Position numbers and translations under genes: made by a program
Shown: in pieces, positions 1 through 13,112 of the stretch
How the letters are laid out: each line of letters begins with the position of its first letter
Position numbering within the stretch: position 1 is the stretch's first letter
NCBI GenBank assembly: GCA_963457665.1
Contig: OY735209.1
Location: 61,342,154 to 61,406,153 of the forward strand
Source: Thysanoteuthis rhombus
Taxonomy: Eukaryota; Mollusca; Cephalopoda; Oegopsida; Thysanoteuthidae
Reading direction: 5' to 3'
DNA: 64,000 nucleotides
Notes under the pieces: model-generated
Databases searched by the model: none
What the model was told of the DNA's origin: nothing
What the model saw: the letters and a program-made list of their open reading frames with translations, nothing else

Positions 1-124
1 TCCAGCGGTTGTCTACCATTCTTGCAACATGACCAGCCTATTGCCATTTGTGTCTTCTAATGGATTCTATAATATCTTGGAGTGTTTTTTCTCTTATATG
101 CTGTGCTGACTTGTGATCTCCTTG
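1..124 (-). mobile_element. RTE-like LINE fragment, C-terminal end
   Basis: The minus strand reads HKSAQHIREKT, then a segment ending in AGHVARMVDNRW. This is the C-terminal signature of RTE-type reverse transcriptase polyproteins. It is cut by the window edge. Confidence 0.75.
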
Positions 125-1457
125 TTTTCGTTTAGATCTTTGTGCTACAGCAATGACTTCAGTTTTGAAAACTTTTGTATTTATGTGTTGCACATATATC
201 ATATAGATTCCTCACTCTCATTAATTACTGTGTTAAAATATTAACCAAAACCAAATGTGATAAATGGGTAAAATTGCTAACTATAAACATCCAGTTGTTC
301 ATAAAAGTTGGAGCCAGTCCAAAACCAGTGCAAAATCACTGAATTGATACAATGGGGCCCTTGAGAATATGGGGCCTGTAACAAAAGCTGCTTTTGCTTT
401 ATAGTTAATCCGGTGCTGGAAAAAACTATACTAAACAGCGTCTAGAAAATAGCAAAAAACTGCCCGAAAAAAATCATGAGCTACAAAGTAGATAAATATG
501 TGTCCTCCACAGAAAACAAAAACAGTTGGCAATTCAACTTCTTTCCTAATAGCAGTTAGTTTTATCCCTCAATAACATCATCTTTGCAGCTGAATTTGTT
601 TTTTGACTCATTTGTACAAACGGTTATTTATAATATACATGTTAGAAAAGATTATGGTATCAATCCTTCCAAAAAGTTTGCTATTACAATTAAGAGTATA
701 TTGTCCAACCAGAACCCAGAAAGCATACTTGATACTGCAAACATGTTGATCATCAAGCTTGAATTCTGATTGCCTTTAATAGAAAAGCTCCACGTTGTCT
801 ATATAAAGTAGTATATTTTTGGCTTTAAAGAAAAGACAGAGCAGTAATAGTGATTTTATAGTTGCTCTCAATGTATGAATACTATAGGAGCAGTTTCGTT
901 TGTTTTGAGAGCAACCATTTATGTTCTGTTATGCTATGTTTTAAGAGAATACCACTTTGTGGAACAACAAACTTCTGCTAACATTAATATAACATCTATC
1001 TAACATCATTTAAGTCCAACTTGTCTATTATTTATTTACTTCTCTATTAATCTATTATTAATCTCTTGTTCACTGAGAAGCTGACTGAGCCAGCAACAAT
1101 GAATGTCCAAAACACAACTGCAGCCAATGAAACCGATGTTTCTTTTATCAGTGCTTTTTTTTAAAAACTTATATTTTTTAATGTATGCAATAAAGAGTAT
1201 AAAATAGTTTTCCATAGACGCTCTCATTAAGTGCATACTTTATTCGATGAAAGCTGTATGAAGTTTCAAAATCAGATAATGTATGACTTTTTAGCTTTCA
1301 CCAGTCACTCATTTTATATAAGTAATAGAAATCATCAGCTGTCCTGGAGAGTTACACACCATTAATTTGATTTTTATAAATGAGATAAAAAAAAGTCATT
1401 CAGTACACATGCAAGGACAAGTCATGTGAATACTCATATGGATAAGGAAATCTAAGA

Positions 1458-2270
1458 GGTCTGTCCAGAAAGTATCCAGCCATTTGATGTTGATGAGAAA
1501 CATCATGTCTTTTAACAGCAAGTAAAAAAATGGAGAAAGGGGTGATCAAAGGAAAACTTTCATCTCTAACCTTTTGTTGTATAGTAATCACTAAAAAAAG
1601 CAAAATTTCATAAAACAAGCATGAACCCAGCTGGACACAGAATAAAGGACAAATGTAGCATAACTTTACATTGCAAACAGACATCCCCACAAAAAAAAAC
1701 CTATTTAGTAGGCAATCTTAAAAAAACAAAAAGGTTTTTTGAAGGCATAAATAGGAATAAATGTTTAAATTTTCAGCCCTCTAGCTCCATTGATGTGGAC
1801 ATTTATAGCCAACTGGACCAACTTGAAAACGTACTAGGACAGTTTTGGTGACACTTTGGGTTAACCGTTTCTATAGTCTACCTAGAGCACATCTGATGAC
1901 ACCCTGCACACTTATACCATCATCTCATCTAAACATTCAGCAAAGTCCTCATTCAGGATCACCTTCAGCTGCCTTGTCACATTCTCCTTAATATCGTCCA
2001 AGCTTTGAAATCTCTTTTCGAGATAGCGATGTTCCATCAAACCCAGCATAAGAAGTGAAGATTGACTCCCTCAGTCATAGTAAATGTGAAGTTCACACGG
2101 TACACAAACCCATGCAAAAAAATCTCACAGCTGAATGAGTAACCCCATGGTAGAGTCTCTGCTTACGCATTTGCAGTGAGGTCCCCTCTGATTAGTTGCC
2201 AAGTTACATCAAGGCTACACAACCAGTTCTTGAGATATTCAGAATGGCTCGATACTTTCCTGACAGATCT
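1458..2270 (-). mobile_element. Decayed mariner/Tc1-like element with a nested repeat
   Basis: The ends ggtctgtccagaaagtat (1458) and, inverted, atactttcctgacagatc (to 2270) form terminal inverted repeats. On the minus strand about 1905-2030 reads HRYLEKRFQSLDDIKENVTR and continues QLKVILNEDFAEC, the conserved C-terminal region of a mariner-like transposase group. The start of that protein and its catalytic core are lost. A different dispersed repeat occupies about 1520-1855 inside it. Confidence 0.75.
1520..1855 (+). repeat. Dispersed repeat copy (family B), nested in a DNA transposon
   Basis: It shares an ordered series of blocks with copies at 3165, 12265 and 25735: aaggggtgatcaa, a gtgatcac block, caagcatgaa...agctgga, tttacattgcaaa, and ttcagccctctagctccatt. 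No coding capacity or clear Pol III boxes were seen. Confidence 0.7.
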
Positions 2271-3164
2271 TGTATACACATACAAAAGATTTGTCATAGT
2301 GGTCACTTTTGGCCTGTGAATCTATGTGAAGATCAAGCATCAAAAGACAGTTTAAGACCTCAGATTTACAGTCCATTGAAAAACATGATCATCTATTGCA
2401 ATATGGCTCAGTACTGGACATTGCAAGTGCATACACACATTGGTTTGGTATAAAATATGTATTTTACAAAGAAAACTGAAAGTGTCTTGTAGACTGTTGT
2501 CTCCAAGCATTTTTTCTTATTAAAGCCAAGTTTCATTATTTCAGATTAATCTTCTTTCTGCCATTCTGGAAAAATACTGATTTGGAAGAAAATAAAGATT
2601 AAAAGTTCTTAAGAAATTACTTCACTTGAATTCCACTGTTTTACTTCTTGTTATCGATTTTCTTTTATAGTAATAAAATAGATCTTTATCCAGGATCTTT
2701 TTGCCGATGTACCTGTGTGTTCATATGCCAATATTCAAATACTTACATCAATTTTGGAATGAAAAAAAAAAAAAAAGATATCAGTCTGAATCATTTCTTT
2801 TCATCAATCAAAAAAAAAAATTTAAATGACAGCTGAAAACTCTAAATTCTGAAAATAAAGTTCAGGAGAGACACACGAAAAAAACATGCATGATAGGCAC
2901 AGGAAAGAGAAAAGACGTGAATGAAAGATTTCAACAATAAATGCACAGCAACAGATGGTCAAGCAAAAATAACACGGAGAGTTCCAATAAATAAATCAAA
3001 TAGACACCAAAAAAAGTGCAATGCAAATTCCTATATACAGCAGAAATTATAAATAATAGAGCTAGGTTTCTATGAAGGCTTTGAATGATGTAATAAGACA
3101 TGGACAGTGGTTTGTTTTGGTCTATTCTGGAGAGAAAGAAACAAAAAAGACCAATTGGGTGAGT

Positions 3165-3560
3165 CACTCAACAGAAACCGTCATGTGACCAATATATTTT
3201 GGCAGCATGCCATGTTGGGAATGATCAATTAAGAAATTAGAAAAAGAGGGGATACATGAATAAATTGCTTCTCTCTCATTTTTGTTGGGCAGGGATCACA
3301 AAAGAAGTCTGAATTTTCAAACACAAGGTAAGTGATCAATTTATCATAAATCTACATTGCAAATTGACCCCTCACCAACTAACAACCTATTTTGGGAGAA
3401 ATTTAAAAAAGAACCAAAAAAACGTTTTTTTTCTAGACATAATGTTTAAATTTTCAGCCCTCCAGCTCCGTTGGTGAAGCGTGTATGCGTGATAAATACA
3501 TTCGTACATAGCTATCCAGTTAGGTCAACTAGAAAACTGAAGATACCCATATTGACAGAT
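3165..3560 (+). repeat. Dispersed repeat copy (family B)
   Basis: It starts gtcactcaacagaaacc, continues with a gcagcatgcc block, a tgatcaattaagaaatt block and a tttcagccctccagctcc block, and ends near an aactgaagatacccatattgacag block. The same order is found at 25735-26110. Confidence 0.75.
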
Positions 3561-4769
3561 TTGATTTCCTAAGAGAAAGCAAAGCCCGTGCTTGAATGGT
3601 TTCTGTGTATGGTTCAAACTTATATTTGTGGGAATCGTCAATCAAGAAGAAACAATGCTTATAGGATTGTAACGGCCGAGAGATGAGTGTGTGTGCTAAG
3701 TTCAACGGAGCTCAGACAGGGAAGGCACATGCACAACAGGCATCAAAAGAAGGCTTAAGGGTGAATAGATGAAAAATTGTAAAAAAAAAAATATCATGCT
3801 TACTTTTTTCTCTTTGAATATTAATTATTGATTAAAACATGCATTTTGGAGCCTAACATAGAAGTGCATTGTTTATAATTTAGTGCTCTTGTTCGAGATT
3901 GATATTAGGTAATATTTACTTGTGATTAAAAATAACAAGAAATTTCTATCAGTGCAGTGTGATATTATAAATATGATGTCAAAAATCAGAGCTTTCCAAA
4001 CTGTGTGATACAACGCTTTGGTGTGTTGCTAATATTCTCTAGATATGTCATGAAATTAAATGATTTTAAATATCATTCAGAAGATACTTTTCCTGGGTCA
4101 ACTGAACAGCTGGGATTACAGTTTTGTCTCGACAAAACTTGGGTTACGAGTTGCGAAAAATCTTATTTTTAAAAAGTGCATCACCAATGCAAAAAGTTTG
4201 TAAAGCTCTATTATAGATTATGTTGTTAGGTTCAAACAGTTCATTGAATTAGCAATTTGGAAACTAATACCATATAATGCAAACTGAGACTCTTTTCTAA
4301 CACCTATAAGATGTGTTCATACCAATAACCATTTGAGATTCATAATATTTATTAGTGTATCTATACAACGATTATCTCTTTAGCTGAGAGGCAAAGGAAA
4401 TGGTTCTCAATTACTTTTCAAGTGATGGTAATTCACAAATATTTAGTCAGATCAGTCAAGTACACAACACTTTGTTCAAAGCACTTTGCTGATTAAAATA
4501 TGTTTTTCTAAATATCAATTGATATAAAACATAATGTGTATCCATAATGAATATAGGTAGATACAACACTCTGATCCATATTTACTCACTTCCGCACCAG
4601 AGAAAGATGTGATCCTAGGTATAGCACACACATACTATGATACTAAACTGAAGTGCCAATCTTTCTTAGAGATGCTAGTATTAAGCAAACTAATATAATG
4701 CCAGAATCTAGTCTTCTAGAATTTCAAGAATTGTTGATGATAATTATCCTTGCTTCAGTTATGGGAAAA

Positions 4770-4875
4770 TTGTATTGGATACATTGGCTCTCATATGATC
4801 ACTTGAGTTAAGCAATGTTGAATCTGTTCAGTACTTAGATGGATTACCAACTGCATATCCCAGGTGCTATAAGCA
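4770..4875 (+). pseudogene. 5S rRNA-derived sequence (degenerate)
   Basis: The segment aagcaatgttgaatc...gtacttagatggattacc...catatcccaggtgctataagc follows the 3' two thirds of animal 5S rRNA (AAGCAG, GTACTTGGATGGGAGACC, GGGTGCTGTAGGC). The 5' third is weakly matched. It is too diverged to be a functional 5S gene. It could be a pseudogene or the head of a 5S-derived SINE; a moderately GC-rich stretch follows to about 5020. Confidence 0.65.
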
Positions 4876-5369
4876 GCTGGGGATCATGTCGAGAGTCTTC
4901 CGTGGTGATCCCATTATTCCGAGGAGGAGAAGGAGGAGACCAACTACTCCACCATGTTCAATAACACAATCGTCCCCTCAAACTCAGCAACTGGCCTAAC
5001 TGTGAGCAACAAGAAATGAATGGATCCTCACTTTGATTCTCACTCTCTTTGGATCAGTGACTAATCCACACATATAATAATTAGCAATGAGCAGATGTCT
5101 TTTGTCATATTAAGCAAAGCAACTGCTGTAGTAAAATAGAATTCCATCTATGCTGATGTAATAAAAATGCTGAATTTGAAGAATTATATAGAAATATAAA
5201 AAGGAATAAAAACAATAATAAACTAACATTCCAAGGGAATTCATGAATCACCTCTACCCATATGTTTCTTTTCATCTGGTAAATTGAATTGTGGTGGTAG
5301 CAAAATCAAATTACCTTGATGAAAATATTACCATTATGGTTTGAACCATAAATTCATAATTAAAAAAAA

Positions 5370-5465
5370 TTAGGTCTGGTAAGTCACTCAACTGAAAGTT
5401 ACTTCTCCCACCTTTTGTGGGACAGGTGATCACTAAAATGTCAAAATTTAAAAAAAAAAACAAGT
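5370..5465 (+). repeat. Dispersed repeat copy (family B), truncated
   Basis: It starts ggtctggtaagtcactcaac and contains the ttacttctcccaccttttg and tgatcactaaaatgtc blocks, then an A-rich run. Only the first third of the family is present. Confidence 0.6.
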
Positions 5466-5879
5466 ATAATTGCCGGCAGGCACCACTCAGGTTATTGAGT
5501 TGAAAATGATCCAGGGTACCCCTAAATGAGCTGGATTACAGTGTGCAAAAAGGTGATTTGTAACATATCAAGGGTTGTATGGGTGGGGTCTCTTTACTGC
5601 ATGTCTATAATGCTGAACTAGACACTCAATCATAATATTAGAACATTCATTCTGACCACACTTATACGAGGAAAGATTTTTTTGCATCACTTCACATTTT
5701 GACGACAATTTTTTTGTAATTTTCTTTTCAACATGTTAATCAATTTCCAGAAGACAGTTTTTTTGTGGGGGAAGGGAAATTATTTACGATTTAACTATAC
5801 TACTGGACTAGATCTTATTTTCAAATTGATAAATCCCTTTTTGGAAACAAAAAATTTAGGGATGGGATGTTCTTTAGAG

Positions 5880-6440
5880 GGTCAAAATTGAGAGGGAATT
5901 TACTTTCCATTTTTAGGGATCAAAATCGAGGGGGAACATTTTTTTTCACTTTTATGGTTCAATATTGAAGAGGAACATTTTTTATTCACTTTTAGGAGAC
6001 TTGATTGGAAAAAGAACTTTTTAATACAATCTGGGAGGTTGACATTCAGAGGAGACTTTTATTTTTCACTCTCTGAAATCAAAATTATGGGGAAATTTTT
6101 TTCAATTTTTAGGGGGTAAAATTGAAGGAACACTTATTTTTCACTTTTAGGGTTGAAAATTGAAGCATGAATTTTTCACTTTCAAGGATCAAAATCAAGG
6201 GGGAATTTTTTTTCATTTTTAGGTGTCAAAAGTAAGTGAGGACTCATTTTTCACTTTTCTAAGTCAAAATCAAGGGAAAATCTTATTCCCTTACAAGGGT
6301 TAAAATCAGGGTGAGGGAACTTTTTCTTGTATCGGGTAAGTATCAAAAGGGAACTCTTGCTTTGCCTTTTAAAGATCAAAATCAAGGGAGAACTTTTCTT
6401 TTTTTTTTTTTTCTTTTTATAGGTCTGAAGCAAGGGGAAA
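5880..6440. repeat. Degenerate ~38-bp minisatellite (about 14-15 units)
   Basis: Units start with (g)tcaaaat(c/t)(g/a)ag and continue ggggaa..ttttttcacttttaggg. Starts at 5882, 5920, 5959, about 6000, 6040, 6079 and so on to about 6375 give a 36-40-bp period. The strand is purine/pyrimidine-skewed within each unit (a GA-rich half and a T-rich half). Confidence 0.85.
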
Positions 6441-7501
6441 CAGAGTTGTAATATTTGCATTTATTTTCCCCCAGGCAACACTGGGTATCATTGCTAGTAA
6501 TAGTAATAAATAATAAAACTTTCCTCTTGCTTCCTCACTCCATTTTGCTTATTTTGAAAACTATAAGATTGTTGGAAGTCTATATGCTTTATCAGAGTGT
6601 TTCAAGAACAGATTAACTAAATATTTATTACACTCCAATTCAAAATCACGCATGATATTCTGCATTTGACAATTTTCCAAACTTTTATACAGAAAATACT
6701 TTATTTATGAAAATTAAAATGCTGCTTATTTTTGTTTTAGATATTCATTATTTTCTTTGAAAAGGAAGAAGGTAGATAGCTTAGTCATACTGAATTCTAT
6801 ACTTACTGAGTTAAAAATCAAATTTTCTTTTTTCTCATCAAGTTAAACATTTTTAAAACTGTGGCCTGTAATTTTTCAATGGGTATTGCAATTGATAGCA
6901 AAAGCAATGTCAGACATGAAGAAATTATAAAGAACTAGCTGGACCCACAAAACCTTCAGGGATGTGCACAACTAAAATTATCCATTTATCTTATATGCCT
7001 CTGCTCATCTCTCACTCAATGCCTGTATCATCAAATTCTCTTATCCCTTCCAACTTTTGTTGCTAGTTATTGTTGCTTTTATCTAAATGCTATGCAAACA
7101 TAGATTAGCTCTATATACAAGAATATGTTCTTACACTATCAGTAAACTACCTAACTTACTTGTCTTTCTGCCCCCCACTTTTTATCCACTAATCAAAAAA
7201 CTTAACTTTTCTTTTCCTCTATCTCTTTCTATCCCTTCAACAAACATTCTAAATTCCTTTTCAGATGAGTAACAATCTAAATAGAATTGATGATATTTGA
7301 TATAAAGTAATAACATCGGACTGAAATGATAAGGTTTTACTACATGGGAACAACTCAATGGTTACAATATTGGACAGAAAATGTTCAGCACTTGCTGAAA
7401 TATCTCAATTGAAATAATGAAGTCTTACAGCATGTGTATATTCCAATGGCTATAACATTGGATAGAAAAATGAGGACTTAGTTCATGGCAATACCTAAAT
7501 G

Positions 7502-8135
7502 ATGATATAATATCACCCTTATCATCATTATCAATTAAATGTCAGTCATTAAACATGGACTGTCTCCAAGATCTGCCAGAGCTCTTGATCATGGGCATGG
7601 TAGTGCCAATATCTCCTAAAATTTTTTACACCATCAGACAATTTGATCATTCGATCTTTTTTTTCAAGATATTTGTTGCTCATGAGAATGGTTTCATTGA
7701 AGCTGATCTGAAGACCTATGTTCTTGTAGTCTCCATTCAGTTCATCTATCATTATCTGGAGTTTAGCAAGGTTCTTAGCAAAGAGAGTCATGTCATGAGC
7801 AAATTTTAGGTTACTTCAGCATTTGTCATCAATCCTAATTTCTTCATTTGTCCACTTTAAATTTCAGATGATCATTTTAAAGCAAGCCATGGAGAGTTCA
7901 CATCTTGTCTTACTCTTTTTTCGTGCTGAGATTGCTGAGAGTCTTTATGTAACCTGATAAAGGAACTGCTAACTCAGTAAATATGTAGCAGAACTCTGAC
8001 ATATACATGGTCTACTCCTTGTTGTAGGATTGCAATGATATCTTTAAAGATTTCCACTGAGATGGAGTGAACAAAAACAACAGCAAGTTGCATTCCGTAT
8101 TCTGCTGCTTTCTTTCTCATTTGATTCATCGAATG
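7502..8135 (-). mobile_element. RTE-like LINE fragment with internal deletion
   Basis: The minus strand has reverse-transcriptase remnants: LFAKNLAKLQIMIDELNGDY, then a segment resembling the G-L-x-I-x-x-x-K-T stretch, with FVHSISVEI where FIDFxKAFDSVE would be. It then jumps to the 3' end (RRYWHYHAHD). Its 3' terminus has the (gatgat)-type tail near 7515. Confidence 0.75.
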
Positions 8136-8792
8136 AAGGCATAATATAGATTATATAAATTAGAATATTACTTATTCTTACAAAAATATTTCTTATCTTA
8201 TTAGTATAAATTAATAAAGATATCTCATTCTAAAATGAATTATGGTAGTTTACAGAAGGGGTAGAGAGAGAAGGGGAGAAAGGGAAGAGTGTTAGTTTAA
8301 TAAGAGAGTAGGAAGAGAGCAAGGGAAAGAAAGTTGAATGAAGGGTGGGATGAGAGAGAGAGAGGGGAAACTAATGTGGTTTGATAATAGGGTAGGAAAG
8401 AAGAGGGCAGAGACGTAAGTTGGATTGTATAATTAGGGGAGTAAGGAAATATTTGCTCATGAATCTAATCCATGTTGATAAAACAATAATGAAATCATGG
8501 ACCTGCAACAAAAATTGGAAGGAGTAAGGGAAATAATGTGAAGATACGGGGATGAGATAATGGTAATCTTAGTCGTCAAAAAACAATCGATTGTTGGGCA
8601 CTAAAATATCTAAATTTAAAAAAAAACAAGATTTTGGCAGGGAATTTAAAAAAAAAAAGAAGATTTTACCTACTCATTGAGGGGAGCATATGTACAATGC
8701 TTCAAGTTAGAACTATAAACATTTAGGACTGGGAGAAGTCTGGATACATAGATATATATAAATATCAGAACCCATGAATAACCTAAACCCAA

Positions 8793-8975
<183 letters not shown>

Positions 8976-11282
8976 GTCAGAATGCATGAACCCAACAACA
9001 GTACATTTGCAGCAATGATAAAAATCTGTTAGGTCAACAGAACACAATTCTCCAAGTTCACTGCCATTGAAATTGATTTGAAATCTAACCAATCAACATT
9101 TCAAGAATAAATTTCAAAATGAAAATATAAACAGTGTTGCTATCTTTCATAGCGTCATCAGTTAGCCGGCATTTATCTTAGCCAATTGACTGTATACCAT
9201 TATAATTATCATGAATGGTTTGACCATGTCGTTTCAAAGGGGTGCACCATTTTCTATAATTGATAAAATAATTGTCATTTTTTACGACAGGAGTATACTA
9301 GTTATAAATATTTGTGATGAAATGGTGAAAAGCAAAGAGATGAAGGGTTCACTCAGAAATAAAAAAAGCGACTGCTACTATGTTCCTATGTTTTCATAAT
9401 GCAACTCGCAGTAAAAAAAGCGGGAAAAATCTATGACACTTATAGAGTCATGCAACTAAACCTATACGACCACACATATATATAAATATATAATATAAAT
9501 ATATAAAGTATACAATAAAAGCTAATAACTCATCTGAATTAAAAAAACAGAGAAGCTTTCTAAACAAACTTAAAATGAAGCCTGAATATAGCTGATAAGT
9601 TGTACAAAATATGAACATTGCAAAATCTTTCTTTTTAATAAATTTTTCTGAAATTTTCTCAATCCACAATTTGAAAAGAAAGTAAAAACTATTTCCTTTC
9701 AAAATACTTTTGATTTTATTATGAGAGTGCAAGTATTTTCATCTTTATTGTTTCATAAAAGTAAAGATAACTGGAGAGTTGTCAGCTAAAAAGTCACCTC
9801 CGAGCATAGGATAAGAATGTTGCTCTCAACCAAAAGATGCGGTTAGTTTGTTTTTTTTTTGATAATAATAATCCAACAAAACAGATAAATGCCTGCTTTT
9901 TAATTCCTTGATTGCAATACAGTAAATTGATTTGAAGAACAAATCAGCAGTACTTGATGACGAGCTGTTTAGAATGACTGGAGATTCAAGTGTCTTTCTG
10001 TGACACTCTTTATTCTTCTTTTAAAAACTTTTATTGTGAAAGATCTTTGGTTTTGTATGACTAGACAAGCAGAGAGTATATGTTTCTGAAAGGAATTTGA
10101 AAACTAAAGTTATATAATATTGACAGGATCATCAGAGACAGAACAACCAATATATTTTTGAGCCAGAAGCAGTGTGTCCAGAAATAGAAATATCCACATT
10201 TTACACATGAATGTATCAAAAAGTCCAAATATGCATTCTCTTCATTCATATCAACTAATGTATTTTTCATTTATCCTGGTGATCCAACTGAAACTTGTAT
10301 ACATACACATGGACTTGAAGGTATGCAATAGATCCTTTAATATTATCTTTACAACTATATACTACACGCATTCACAAGAGGTTTTCTATGCAAATACTCA
10401 AGAATTCCGTAAGATGCATGGTAACTTCATATTGACTATTTCCTTCATTGGTTTTGGCTTTAATCTTATTCTGTTTCAAGCTTTAAGATCAACTGTCATC
10501 AAAAGGAAGTGTTTTTCTTTTTTGCTATAGTACTTGATATTCCATTCAGCTAATGACCAGACCCTGCAGTATTTTGATACCTCGTCTAATATACACACCT
10601 CCCTACAGGTGCTTATACATCCAGGGGAGCAAATAAAAGAACCGGAACATGAAATAACGATGAATGAATAAAATAAAGGCAGTTACTCACAAACATTTCT
10701 GAAACACGTTTCACTATCTGTTCATTACATAATGATATGAGATAATCATCCGAATCACAATTTTATATATTATTCTATTATTTCTGAAGACAAAAATCAG
10801 ATTTTTTTTAATGTCCTATAAACTGTTATATACACTGTATATCAGTTAATGGTCCAATGAACAAAATTCAAAAACATGAATTCATATTGTTCCAGAATCA
10901 AACTATAAAGTAAATATACATTCATACAAATAATTAACACCAATATTGTAGAAATTATTGAAGATAAAAAAGCTCTAGTCTATAAAATCAATTGAACCAT
11001 TCTCTATACTTGACATAGGCATAAATTAATCTGTGAATAGAAATTAAATTCAAGTATGTCCATGCAGTAAAAAGAAGGGAATCCTACTTTTAATTTTGTT
11101 AGTTACATATATGTCAGGGTTTTTTTTAAACCTATGCTACATAAATAGCCAACAGAGCAGTGATCTACTTCTACTGATCTATTAAAGAATTAACAACAAG
11201 GGTAGCTTCTTAACTTAGTACCAGGATATCATAACAAATATGCACATAAAAAACAAGAGGATTCTAACTGTCACTGGTGGGC

Positions 11283-11757
11283 ACATAACAAAAATGCTGA
11301 ACTGATAAATTGTTGAAAATTTGATTATATATAGAGGAAGCAAAGGTAATCGCTAATTACCCCAATATAGCATAGTGCTGAAAGGCATTGGTTATGCGAT
11401 GTTTCGAATGAGAGAGTAAAACCCTAGAAAAAAATCCGCACAGCTGAAATTTTAATATGTTTTAGCTTAACAATCGAACTTTGAATAAACTGTATGTTGA
11501 GAGTAAACTAATGCTTAATTTCATTTGTTCATTTGATCATTTACGTACACTTTGATCATCATCTGATATCGGCATGCTATACCTTTTTGGAAGGCTCTAT
11601 GTTCAGCTATAACGTATTAAGATTCCTGCTGTCTACGTCTCTGAGGTTTTTATAGAAAAAAACAAACCAAAGCTAAATTCATATAATAAAAGTTAGCAGT
11701 TATCCAAGCTTCCATTAAATTTTCAGGGGCTCATTAGTTCAGCATTTTTGTTAGCTG
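11283..11757. mobile_element. Non-autonomous DNA transposon (MITE) with ~70-bp TIRs
   Basis: The left end cataacaaaaatgctgaact is inverted at the right end as agttcagcatttttgttagc. The match extends, with changes, some 70 bp inwards (aaaatttgat...agcaaaggtaatcgc against its complement). There is no coding capacity. A second, rearranged copy lies at about 51636-51960. Confidence 0.75.
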
Positions 11758-11934
11758 TGACCACCACTGCTGTCTATAACTTTAAAATTAGCAGAAAAGA
11801 GTTTGTTTTTTTTAAAATTTTGGTTGTTAATCCTTAAAGATTTAGAATCTGAATAAAAACTGATGACAAGCCAGAATCAACTGAAATAATTTCTTACATC
11901 TACCATCAAGCAAGATAGATACAGGAAGTGTGGG

Positions 11935-12235
11935 GTGGCATAATGGTTACTGGCTTGAAAATTCGAATCGGTGAGTCAGTTTCAAGTTTCAGCCAAGGTT
12001 TCAGATTACACTAATGCACTTAGGAAAAGCATGAATCTACCACATTTATAGATAAATATCGGTAGGTGTAGCCCTCTAGCCCTGTAAGGCAATCCAACTT
12101 AAGCCCAAGTAAAGGAGTGGGGCCAAGTATGAGCCAAGCAACACTACCCCATAAAACCTACTTGCTACAAAAACCACAGCAGCATTGCTCCAGCAGCTGT
12201 CAACTGACGTGGTGTGGTAAGGAATGAACTACAAA
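11935..12235 (+). mobile_element. tRNA-derived SINE
   Basis: An A-box-like tggcataatgg at about 11937 and a B-box-like gtttcaagttt about 45 bp downstream have tRNA spacing, in a tRNA-like context (ggcataatggttactggctt). A non-tRNA body rich in CCC/AGC blocks follows to an A-rich end near 12235. Confidence 0.65.
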
Positions 12236-12264
12236 AAAACAATACAAATATAACAGGTCTGATC

Positions 12265-12670
12265 ACATAACAACTGCCTTTCAGCAACATGCTGTTTTGG
12301 GGTGATCAATTAAAAAATTGGAAAAAAGGGTAATCAATGAATAAGTTACTTCTCTCGCCTTTTGCTTTGGCAGTGATCTCTAAAGATGTCTAAACTAGAA
12401 AAAACAAAAAAACATAAACCTTGCCGGACACAAACAAAGTGATCACTTTAGCATGAACTTACATTACAATTTGAATCCCCAACTGAAAGCCTATAATGGA
12501 AGAATTTTTAAAAAAGACAAAAACGTTTTTCTAGACATAGGGAGTGCACGTCTAAATTTTGGGCCACCCAGTTACATTAGTATATCTAGTATGCATGTGC
12601 ATACATAAATAAATATATACATAGCCAGCTGTACATGCGAACTCAAAAACTGAGGAAACCTATGTTGACA
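12265..12670 (+). repeat. Dispersed repeat copy (family B)
   Basis: It carries the gcaacatgctgtttt, ggggtgatcaattaaaaaat, ggtaatcaatgaataag, cttacattacaattt and gccacccagttacatt blocks in the usual order, ending with an aaactgaggaaacctatgtt block. Confidence 0.75.
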
Positions 12671-13112
12671 GTTTTGTCGACAACTTCTAATGATATTTTC
12701 TAAGGGATCACTGTTTGGCAAAACTTGTTTCTTCAATCCAATGATCTTGAATAAAAGTGACTACAAGTCAAAAAGTGCTTACATACACTCATTCCATACA
12801 ACAGAGCAAATAACTAAACTATGAGAGACAAGTGGATTTGGCATGAATCAGAAGAATGCATCAGGTACTTTCCTTGCATAAATCACATGATCAATGACAT
12901 AGTTGAACTAATGCTGGGCTACATAAGCAATAAAACTGAATAAAACAATAAAAAACCTCAAAGATGTGTTGCAGTGCGTGCATACACTTATAAACGTATG
13001 TATAAATTCATGGAATCATACATAAAATATGCACTCGTGTGTGAATAGACACATACTCTCAGTGTGATCGAAAACTATTTGTGTTGTTTGAGCATTATGC
13101 ATAGTGTGCAAA

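Noticed and set aside
10174..10530. 118-codon open frame on the plus strand
   Set aside because: Composition and lack of motifs fit AT-rich chance sequence; no splice or promoter evidence.
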